Origin: JBLHKE01 sp047619485
GTDB taxonomy: Bacteria > Verrucomicrobiota > Verrucomicrobiia > Verrucomicrobiales > DEV007
Assembly (NCBI GenBank): GCA_047619485.1
Contig: JBLHKE010000451.1
Coordinates: 1 to 6,549 of the forward strand
Direction of reading: 5' to 3'
Length of the DNA: 6,549 nucleotides
The position numbers and the translations under genes were made by a program. Each line of letters starts with the position of its first letter. Position 1 is the stretch's first letter. Positions 1-5,908 of this stretch are shown piece by piece. Under the pieces are notes generated by a model. That model was not told the origin of the DNA. It worked only from the letters and a program-made list of their open reading frames with translations, and searched no databases.

Positions 1-1
1 G

Positions 2-1582
2 GAGCTGATCGGCCCCGAGGCGATGCTCGCCCTAGTTGCCGACGACTCCCCTGCCGTGCGCCAGGCTGCCGTGCGCTCACTGGTCGACCTGCACGGCACC
101 GGCCGCGTCTATTTCAGGAACCGGCGTGAATCGCTCACCGGATTCCCTGAGCGCAAGCTCCAGCTCGTGCCCCTCGATGAGACGGACGATTCGAAGGTGC
201 AGTGGTTGGTCAATTTCATCAAAGAGGATGAATCCCGCAAGCTTCTGGTCATCATGAAAACCCGTGAGGGTGCGGAGGCACTCGACGCCGCCATCCGCGA
301 GGTAGTCAATGTGAAATCAGGCTTGTTCCACGAGGGGCTAACGTTAATTCAACGTGATCGCGCCGCGGCCTGGTTCGCAGAGCCTGATGGGGCACGCCTG
401 CTCATCTGTTCGGAGATCGGCAGCGAGGGGCGCAACTTCCAGTTCTGCCACCACCTCGTGCTGTTCGACCTCCCGGAGCAACCGGACCTACTCGAACAAC
501 GCATCGGCCGCCTCGACCGGATCGGGCAAACCGAGACGGTGAAGATTTTCGTCCCCTTCGTAAAAGGCAGCGACGAAGAACTGCTCGCCCGCTGGTATCA
601 CGAGGGCCTGGCCGCCTTCGAAAAACCGCTGCGTGGCGGTCGCGCCTGTGTCGAGGAATTCGGCGAACGCCTCGCCGACTGCCCGAAGAAGGACTGGGCA
701 AAACTGATCGAGGAGACGGCGGCATTCCGCGAGAAGATCGAGAGCGAGTTGGAACATGGCCGTGACCACCTCCTCGAACTGAGCTCATTTGACAAAGATC
801 GCGCCGAAAAGATCGTCGCCGAAATCTCTGCGCAGGACGCCTCCCCCGAACTCGAGGCCTTCGTGCTGCAGCTCTGCGACCACCTCGGAGTGCACGTCGA
901 CGATCACGAGAACCGCACCTATTTTCTGCGACCCGACCGAGTTTTCTCTGAGGACGCCTTTGCCGGGCTGCCTCCAGAAGGTGCCACGGTCACCTTCGAC
1001 CGCGCGCGCGCCCTCGAGCGCGAGGAGATCGTCTTTCTCACTTGGGATCACCCGATGGTGCTCGGCGCGCTCGAACTCCTGCTCGGCGGGGAGTCAGGCA
1101 ACTGCGGATTCGTCCACCCCGCGGAGGGCAGCGGAGGCGGACTCGCTCTCGAAGTGGTACATGTATTGGAGTCACTGGGACCAAAACGCCGCCATGCCGA
1201 TCGATTCCTGCCGCCGTCACTGGTGCGCATCTGCGTCGATCACACAGGGAAAATCATCGATCCCCCAAGCGGCGAATTTGTCGATGCCGAGACATCGTTG
1301 CTAGCCCAACAGGCCAGCACCCTCACGCAATTGCTCCCGCCGATGATGGAAGCAGCCGCCGGAGCCGCAGAAAAAATCGCCGACGGCATACGCTCGAAGG
1401 CACTGCGCGTGATGTCGACCCAACTCCAGGGAGAAATCGCTCGACTACATGCGTTGACGGAAGCAGGCAATCCGGTACCCGCAGGCGAAATTCGGGCCGC
1501 CGAAAAAGAAGCATCTGCCCTCGAAGGTGATCTCGCCGCTGCCCGCCTGCGTGTCGACTCGGTCCGACTAATCGTCGGATAA
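2..1582 (+). CDS. rapA: RNA polymerase-associated protein RapA (HepA), SWI2/SNF2 ATPase, C-terminal part
   Basis: RapA is a Swi2/Snf2-type ATPase that binds RNA polymerase and helps recycle it after transcription. Only the 3' part of the gene is here: the frame is open from base 2, with 7 codons before the first ATG at 23, so that ATG is internal. Counting from it, the helicase C-terminal lobe shows LHGTGRVYFRN (about 23-33), FHEG (102-105), the motif V region SEIGSEGRNFQ (130-140) and the motif VI arginine-finger segment QRIGRLDRIGQ (159-169). Residues from about 200 to 519 match the RapA-specific C-terminal domain, including RWYHEGL, TWDHP, RFLPP and the closing LRVDSVRLIV. From memory of Escherichia coli RapA (968 residues), the stretch between FPERKLQLVPL and VQWLVNF is about 45 residues shorter here. 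Walker A and B lie outside the window. The stop is TAA at 1580-1582. The family call is near certain; activity cannot be judged from this part. Confidence 0.95.
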   Translation, partial: ELIGPEAMLALVADDSPAVRQAAVRSLVDLHGTGRVYFRNRRESLTGFPERKLQLVPLDETDDSKVQWLVNFIKEDESRKLLVIMKTREGAEALDAAIREVVNVKSGLFHEGLTLIQRDRAAAWFAEPDGARLLICSEIGSEGRNFQFCHHLVLFDLPEQPDLLEQRIGRLDRIGQTETVKIFVPFVKGSDEELLARWYHEGLAAFEKPLRGGRACVEEFGERLADCPKKDWAKLIEETAAFREKIESELEHGRDHLLELSSFDKDRAEKIVAEISAQDASPELEAFVLQLCDHLGVHVDDHENRTYFLRPDRVFSEDAFAGLPPEGATVTFDRARALEREEIVFLTWDHPMVLGALELLLGGESGNCGFVHPAEGSGGGLALEVVHVLESLGPKRRHADRFLPPSLVRICVDHTGKIIDPPSGEFVDAETSLLAQQASTLTQLLPPMMEAAAGAAEKIADGIRSKALRVMSTQLQGEIARLHALTEAGNPVPAGEIRAAEKEASALEGDLAAARLRVDSVRLIVG

Positions 1583-1661
1583 GCGCCTAACGACCCAATC
1601 TGCTGCAATTTCGGCGGATCTTTGCCAATCGAGCCAATTTGGGCGAGGCTCCCTCCCAATT

Positions 1662-2495
1662 TTGAAACAAGAGCCGCTGCCAACTAATTCACTATTTTTA
1701 AGCCCAGGCACCGATGCGGCTGCCGACGACCTGCTCGGCGCACTGATGAATCACTTTTCCGGAGGGATTCCGACCGATGAGTTCGAACCGAAAGTTCTCG
1801 CAGATTTACGCAAGGAGCTAGGCCGGGGTGAACTGGTCTCCGCTGACATGGTGCAACTCTGGCGCATGCTCACGGAACTCAACGCGAAACTCCCCTACCC
1901 GCCCGGCAACGATGCGACCGGCACCATCGACCTACTCAACCTAGCCTGCGGCCACTGTGAGGAGGCGGCGGTGCTGGCGGCGTTCTTCGGTCGCGATGAT
2001 CGGCGCGTGCGCTTTTTCGGCATGGACGTACGTGATCGCGAAATCGAGACCGCCAAACGCCGCTACCAGGCAACCGAAAACGCCTTCCGCAAACTCGGTG
2101 TCCCAAAACTGCGCGGCGATGAGGGCGAGGGTGAAGCGCAGTTCATCGCCGACGACGCCACCAAGCTCGACGGCTACCGTGAGATCCCCCGCGAATACGA
2201 TCTCATTTTCTTGCGTCACCAGAATGTCTGGCACGATCGTGACATCTGGCGACGCATCTACGAGTTCGCCCTGGCACGCCTGCCCGATCACGGCTACCTC
2301 GTCATCACTTCCTATTTCGACCGCGAGCACTTAATCGCGCTCGACCTTCTAAAAACGATCGGGGCGGAAGTAGTCGTCAGCTTGGAAAACCCAAACTCCA
2401 GACCGCTCGACTACCCGGGCAAGTCAGTCGACCGACATCTCGCCGCCCTACGTAAATTCGATTTTAAAATCGAATCCCAAAACCCAAGCCATTAA
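1662..2495 (+). CDS. Class I SAM-dependent methyltransferase, substrate unknown
   Basis: This 277-residue protein has the Rossmann-like methyltransferase core in order: motif I LLNLACGHCEEA (91-102) for the SAM glycine loop, FFGMDVRD (118-125) with D122 as the likely ribose-binding acid, FIADDATKL (161-169) for the adenine-side loop, and YDLIFLRHQNVWHD (179-192) at motif IV. The motif IV region followed by RRIYEFALARLPDHGYLVITS faintly recalls CheR-type enzymes, but no chemoreceptor genes are nearby and the substrate is unknown. The protein has no signal peptide and is probably cytosolic. The start given is TTG at 1662, with a weak purine run (1641-1648) rather far upstream. An in-frame ATG at 1746 would remove 28 residues and keep every motif, so the start is uncertain. 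The gene lies 79 bases after rapA and 2 bases before the hydrolase gene, suggesting cotranscription. Its last 14 codons lie within a palindromic repeat, so the C-terminal residues RKFDFKIESQNPSH may be repeat-derived. Confidence 0.85.
   Translation: MKQEPLPTNSLFLSPGTDAAADDLLGALMNHFSGGIPTDEFEPKVLADLRKELGRGELVSADMVQLWRMLTELNAKLPYPPGNDATGTIDLLNLACGHCEEAAVLAAFFGRDDRRVRFFGMDVRDREIETAKRRYQATENAFRKLGVPKLRGDEGEGEAQFIADDATKLDGYREIPREYDLIFLRHQNVWHDRDIWRRIYEFALARLPDHGYLVITSYFDREHLIALDLLKTIGAEVVVSLENPNSRPLDYPGKSVDRHLAALRKFDFKIESQNPSH
2451..2488 (+). repeat. Palindrome-cored repeat, copy 1
   Basis: The core at 2456-2475 is a perfect 20-base palindrome, ATTCGATTTTAAAATCGAAT. It is preceded by CGTAA and followed by a C- and A-rich tail ending CCCAAG. 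A second copy in the same orientation lies at 4286-4323. By hand alignment 32 of 38 positions agree, with 22 of 25 in the CGTAA-plus-palindrome part. The two outer palindrome bases differ together (A/T here, C/G in copy 2), so pairing is kept. This copy lies inside the methyltransferase reading frame and ends 9 bases before the hydrolase ATG. It could be a REP-like interspersed element, an RNA hairpin or a protein-binding site. What is seen is the repeat; the role is unknown. Confidence 0.75.
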
Positions 2496-2497
2496 CC

Positions 2498-3340
2498 ATG
2501 CCAGACCGCCACAACATCCCCATCGAAGACCATCACGAAGACATCATCGGCAAGGTCATCCGTGGAAAAAAACTGAAGCTGCCCGCGATCGCCGCAGCAG
2601 CGGGCATCTCCACCGACCAGGCCAATGCCCTCCTCAATGGTGAAGTCGATGAGCCAGCGATCCGCGCCCTTGCCACCCAACTCGATCTCGACCCGAACGC
2701 GCTCGTCATTTCCGCCAACAAGATTTGGCGCCCGCAGGAGGTCGACCTCGCCGACGGCCTCGCGATGTTCAACACCGAGTGGCACGACATGCGCGTCAAC
2801 GCCTTCGTCGTCTGGGATCCGCAGACCAAGGACGCCGCCATCTTCGACAGCGGCGCCGACGCGACCACGATGATCGAGTTCATCGAGAAGGAAGGGCTCG
2901 TCGTGCTCTCGATCTACCTCACCCACACGCACCCGGACCACATCGCCGACCTGCCGCGCCTACAAAACGAATTCCCCGGCGCGACCACCTACGTCCACCG
3001 CCTCGAGAAAGAAAAAGTGTCCGCTGCCGAAGAGATCGTTCACGGCCATATCGGCGGGATCGGTAGCCTCGCCCTGCTCGCGCTCCACACCCACGGCCAC
3101 TCGAAAGGGGGCACCACCTACCTGATCACCGGGATGGCCCGTCCGGTGGCAATCGTCGGCGACTCACTTTTTGCTGGATCAATGGGCGGCGGGGTTGTTT
3201 CCTTCGCAGATGCGCTCGAGAACAACCGTAGGAAAATCCTCGAACTTCCGGACGATACCATCCTCTGCCCAGGGCACGGGCCGATGAGTAGCGTCGCCGA
3301 GGAGAAAGCCTACAATCCGTTTTTCCCAGAATTCAAATAA
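2498..3340 (+). CDS. Metallo-beta-lactamase-fold hydrolase with N-terminal XRE-like helix-turn-helix region
   Basis: This 280-residue protein appears to have two domains. Residues about 13-70 look like a small XRE-type helix-turn-helix: KLPAIAAAAGISTDQANALLNGEVDEPAIRALATQLDLDP has the usual alternation of helix, G-I-S turn, recognition helix and closing helices. Residues about 90-275 form a metallo-beta-lactamase fold with a full two-metal ligand set: THTHPDH (H143, H145, D147, H148), H201 in HTHGHSKGG, D222 in IVGDSLFAG and H260 in CPGHGP. This pattern fits glyoxalase II-like thiolester or ester hydrolases better than true beta-lactamases. There is no signal peptide, so it is probably cytosolic. 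The ATG at 2498 follows the methyltransferase stop by 2 bases; no Shine-Dalgarno sequence is visible, so coupling to the upstream gene is plausible. The helix-turn-helix could bind DNA or serve as a protein-protein module. The fold and metal site are well supported; the substrate is not known. Confidence 0.9.
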   Translation: MPDRHNIPIEDHHEDIIGKVIRGKKLKLPAIAAAAGISTDQANALLNGEVDEPAIRALATQLDLDPNALVISANKIWRPQEVDLADGLAMFNTEWHDMRVNAFVVWDPQTKDAAIFDSGADATTMIEFIEKEGLVVLSIYLTHTHPDHIADLPRLQNEFPGATTYVHRLEKEKVSAAEEIVHGHIGGIGSLALLALHTHGHSKGGTTYLITGMARPVAIVGDSLFAGSMGGGVVSFADALENNRRKILELPDDTILCPGHGPMSSVAEEKAYNPFFPEFK

Positions 3341-3378
3341 CACCCACCCAACTTAAAACCAAAAACACACAGAAAATT

Positions 3379-4263
3379 ATGAGTCAAAAAATCGGATTTG
3401 TCGGAGTCGGCAGAATGGGCGCAAACATGGCGCGGAACCTCAAGGATCGCGGCTACACAATCGCCGCTGTCAACGATGTCAACAAAGAGGCTGCCGCTGA
3501 ACTAGCGACCGAACTCGGTTGCGAGCACGCCGAGACCCTCGCCGCGGTCACCGCCGCTGCGGATGTCATCTTCACCGTGGTCACCAATGACGATGCCATG
3601 CGCGTCATCTTCATGGGCGAGGGCGACAACCTCCTCACCGGTGCCTCCGGCAAAACCTTCGCCAACTGCGCGACCCTCTCACCAGGCATCCAGCAGGAGG
3701 TCGCTGCCGCCTGCGAAGCCGCCGGCGCAACCGCGCTCGAGGGATGCATGGCCTCCAGCATCCCACAGGCACGCGAGGGCAAACTGTTCCTCATGGTCGG
3801 AGCGAAAGAAGATGTCTTCAACGCCAACAAATCGCTGCTCGAGGACATGAGCATCAACCTGAAATACATCGGCGAGATCGGCAAGGCCGCCCAGGTCAAA
3901 GCCCTCGTCAACATGGTGATGAACATCAACACCGCCGGCCTCGCCGAAGGCCTCGGCCTCGCCGACGCCCTCGGGCTCGACCTAAAGATGGTCTGCGACG
4001 TCTTCTCCCAGACCGGCGCCAACAGCCGCGTCCTCGAGACCGACGCTGAAGACATGATCGACCGCGACCACGAGGCCTGGTTCAGCGCCGCGCACGCAGC
4101 CAAAGACTCCGGCATCGCCGCCGACATCGCCAAACAAGCCGGCGTCAACCTACCGCTCAACGACGCGACCTACGCCCAATACAGCAAGCTAGTGACCGAC
4201 GGTAAAGGCGAACTCGATAAGTCCGGCATCGCCGAACTGACCTTCAAAGGCCGCCACGGGTAA
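3379..4263 (+). CDS. NAD(P)-dependent beta-hydroxyacid dehydrogenase, 3-hydroxyisobutyrate dehydrogenase family
   Basis: This 294-residue protein has the usual length for the family, which oxidises or reduces 3-hydroxy acids such as 3-hydroxyisobutyrate or tartronate semialdehyde. The N-terminal Rossmann domain starts IGFVGVGRMGANMARNL with G9, G11 and G14. N33-D-V at the end of strand 2 favours neither cofactor clearly. TVVTNDDAMRVIF (66-78) matches the family segment before the first substrate loop. The catalytic lysine is K174 with N178 four residues on (GKAAQVKALVN), and AKD at 241-243 matches the conserved K-D pair of the C-terminal helical domain. The substrate loop is odd: where relatives usually have DAPVSGG, this protein has EGCMASS (121-127), although the following A-x-x-G-x-L-x-x-M-V-G is kept. 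Substrate therefore cannot be inferred. The ATG at 3379 sits in an A-rich leader without a Shine-Dalgarno sequence, 38 bases after the hydrolase stop, so the two may share a transcript. It is likely the last gene before the terminator. Confidence 0.9.
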   Translation: MSQKIGFVGVGRMGANMARNLKDRGYTIAAVNDVNKEAAAELATELGCEHAETLAAVTAAADVIFTVVTNDDAMRVIFMGEGDNLLTGASGKTFANCATLSPGIQQEVAAACEAAGATALEGCMASSIPQAREGKLFLMVGAKEDVFNANKSLLEDMSINLKYIGEIGKAAQVKALVNMVMNINTAGLAEGLGLADALGLDLKMVCDVFSQTGANSRVLETDAEDMIDRDHEAWFSAAHAAKDSGIAADIAKQAGVNLPLNDATYAQYSKLVTDGKGELDKSGIAELTFKGRHG

Positions 4264-4285
4264 GCGGAGGGGCGTCTCACCCCAG

Positions 4286-4323
4286 CGTAACTTCGATTTA
4301 AAAATCGAAGACCGAAGCCCAAG
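4286..4323 (+). repeat. Palindrome-cored repeat, copy 2
   Basis: This is the second copy of the repeat at 2451-2488, here in the gap after the dehydrogenase gene. CGTAA (4286-4290) is followed by 9-base arms CTTCGATTT and AAATCGAAG (4291-4310) around a central AA, then a tail ending GCCCAAG. Relative to copy 1 the outer pair has changed from A/T to C/G, leaving the palindrome intact. It begins 23 bases after the dehydrogenase stop and lies about 40 bases before the hairpin terminator. It has no T-run, so it does not look like a second intrinsic terminator. Confidence 0.75.
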
Positions 4324-4361
4324 GAGCCCGGACGTCCACCCCCAACAGAGCCCAATTCACA

Positions 4362-4394
4362 AAAAGGCGGTCGTGAAAACGACCGCCTTTTCTT
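4362..4394. terminator. Bidirectional rho-independent terminator between convergent genes
   Basis: A 13-base perfect stem, AAAAGGCGGTCGT (4362-4374) with ACGACCGCCTTTT (4379-4391), closes on a GAAA tetraloop (4375-4378). On the plus strand the stem runs into TTTTCTT (4388-4394). On the minus strand the opposite arm ends in five T residues, the complement of 4361-4365. It lies 98 bases after the dehydrogenase stop and 68 bases beyond the stop of the convergent DUF1501 gene. It should therefore end transcripts from both sides. Confidence 0.92.
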
Positions 4395-4459
4395 GTCTAG
4401 ACCAAATGGCACGTAGATAAGCTCCTAGTCGCATTAGCCAAGCCAGCGGCGAGCCCCCG

Positions 4460-5908
4460 CTACGCCAACACCGGCGTCACCACCTTGCCATGCACATCCG
4501 TCAGACGGTAATCCCGGCCCTGGAAGCGGTAGGTGAGCTTCTCGTGATCAAAACCCAAGAGATGCATCCACGTCGCCTGCAGGTCGTGCACGCTGACCTT
4601 GTCCCGCGCCACGGAGAAGCCGAGCTCGTCCGATTCGCCGTGGCTATAGCCACCTTTGACGCCGCCGCCGGCGAGCACCATCGAGTAACAATCTGGGAAG
4701 TGATCGCGGCCGAGGACGTCACCGTTGGCCGTGCGACCTTCGCGGAACGGCGTGCGGCCGAACTCGCCACCGATAATAATCAGCGTCTCGTCGTACAGAC
4801 CACGCTCTTTCAGATCCTTAATCAATGCGGCGATCGGTTTGTCCATCGTCGCACATTTTTTCGTCAGGCCACCGCGGATGTCCTCGTTCGGATTGGTGCC
4901 ATGAAAATCCCAGCCCCAGTCGAACAGTTGCACAAAGCGCACGCCCTGCTCGGTCAGGCGTCGAGCCAGTAGACAATTGTTCGCCAAACTAGCACCGCCA
5001 GGCTGAGCACCGTAGGCCTCAAGCGTCTTCGGCGATTCCTTGGAAATGTCCATCACCTCCGGCACTGACATCTGCATGCGGAAGGCGAGCTCATACTGCG
5101 CGATTCGCGTCAGCGTCTCAGGGTCGCCGAAATCTTTGGCCGACTGCTCGTTGAGATCCCGGAGCGCATCGAGCGAACTACGGCGCATGCCGCGATCCAT
5201 GCCTTTCGGATCGGACAAATACAGCACGGGATCGCCCTTCGAGCGGCATTGCACCCCTTGGTAGACCGACGGGATAAAGCCCGCGCCGAACGAGTTCTTG
5301 CCGCCGTTCGGCTGCACGCCACTCGAGATCAAAACGACGTAGCCCGGCAAATTCTGGTTCTCGGTGCCGAGCCCGTAAGTCACCCAGGACCCGAACGATG
5401 GCCTTCCCGGGCGCGGTGAACCGGTGTGCACGAAGAGCTCCGCCGGCGCATGGTTGAACTGGTCGGTGTTCATCGATTTGATGACGCACAGATCATCGGC
5501 GAGATCGTGGAAATGCGGAATCGCATCGGACATCCACATCCCATTTTTCCCATACTGCTTGAAGATGCGCGGCGTGCCCATCAACTTCGGCCGACCGTTG
5601 GTAAACGCGAAACGCTTGCCCTTGTAGAACTCGTCCGGGCAATCCTGATCGGTGCGCTTCACCAGTTCAGGCTTGTAATCCCACATGTCGAGATGCGGGG
5701 GCGATCCCGTCAGGTGGATGTAGATCACCCGTTTCACCTTGCCGCCAAAATGCGCAGGCTTCGCTGCGAGCGGATTGTCTGGCATCGTCGCCGCTTGCGC
5801 TTGCCCGCCGAGCATCTGCCCGAGGGCGACGCCGCCGAGACTGAGTCCAGTTCCAGCTAGAAAATGCCGGCGTGTCTGGTGTTGGAGTTGTTGCAGGTAA
5901 GGGTTCAT
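4460..5908 (-). CDS. DUF1501 family protein with Tat signal peptide
   Basis: This 482-residue protein belongs to DUF1501, a family related to the alkaline phosphatase/sulfatase superfamily and abundant in Planctomycetes and Verrucomicrobia; its biochemical role is not established. The N-terminus is a twin-arginine signal: TRRHFL (12-17), a hydrophobic stretch (18-33) and a likely cleavage site after AQA (37-39). The mature protein is therefore expected to be exported folded, possibly with a metal. Family landmarks in order are HLTGSPPHLDMWDYKP (65-80), NTDQFNHAPAE (147-157), WDFHG (333-337), GEFGRTP (381-387), GRDHFP (400-405) and LAGGGVKGGYSHGESDELG (412-430). D74, H153, D334, H336, D402 and H403 are candidate metal or catalytic residues; this is inferred from the superfamily, not shown. 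The length is normal and no frame damage is seen. The ATG overlaps the stop of the upstream DUF1553 gene by one base (TAATG), so translation is probably coupled. No Shine-Dalgarno sequence is clear. The stop is TAG. Confidence 0.95.
   Translation of the reverse strand: MNPYLQQLQHQTRRHFLAGTGLSLGGVALGQMLGGQAQAATMPDNPLAAKPAHFGGKVKRVIYIHLTGSPPHLDMWDYKPELVKRTDQDCPDEFYKGKRFAFTNGRPKLMGTPRIFKQYGKNGMWMSDAIPHFHDLADDLCVIKSMNTDQFNHAPAELFVHTGSPRPGRPSFGSWVTYGLGTENQNLPGYVVLISSGVQPNGGKNSFGAGFIPSVYQGVQCRSKGDPVLYLSDPKGMDRGMRRSSLDALRDLNEQSAKDFGDPETLTRIAQYELAFRMQMSVPEVMDISKESPKTLEAYGAQPGGASLANNCLLARRLTEQGVRFVQLFDWGWDFHGTNPNEDIRGGLTKKCATMDKPIAALIKDLKERGLYDETLIIIGGEFGRTPFREGRTANGDVLGRDHFPDCYSMVLAGGGVKGGYSHGESDELGFSVARDKVSVHDLQATWMHLLGFDHEKLTYRFQGRDYRLTDVHGKVVTPVLA

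Noticed and set aside
402..788. Long minus-strand frames opposite rapA
   Set aside because: They are Arg- and Gly-rich low-complexity translations opposite strongly conserved RapA motifs, with no start signal or family resemblance.
2498..3340. Calling the metallo-beta-lactamase-fold protein an antibiotic resistance enzyme
   Set aside because: It has no signal peptide, and its HTHPDH and HTHGHSKGG context fits glyoxalase II-like hydrolases. The fold alone does not support beta-lactam hydrolysis.
3453..4160. A 235-codon open frame on the minus strand opposite the dehydrogenase gene
   Set aside because: Its composition is Ser/Ala/Arg-rich without any recognisable motif. It lies wholly opposite a clearly conserved gene, as expected for a GC-rich shadow frame.
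4286..4323. Reading the second palindrome as an intrinsic terminator of the dehydrogenase gene
   Set aside because: The stem is AT-rich and no T-run follows it; a far better terminator lies about 40 bases downstream.
2451..4323. Reading the two palindromic repeats as a CRISPR array or as transposon ends
   Set aside because: There are only two copies, 1.8 kb apart with full genes between. They are in direct rather than inverted orientation, and no transposase, integrase or cas gene is present.
4445..4461. AGCGG/CCGCT inverted repeat at the DUF1501 stop codon
   Set aside because: The stem is only 5 bases with no T-run. The strong terminator at 4362-4394 already serves this gene.
4490..4972. 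A 160-codon plus-strand frame opposite the DUF1501 gene
   Set aside because: It is antisense to the conserved C-terminal half of DUF1501 and lies beyond the terminator with no promoter visible. It shows no known motif.
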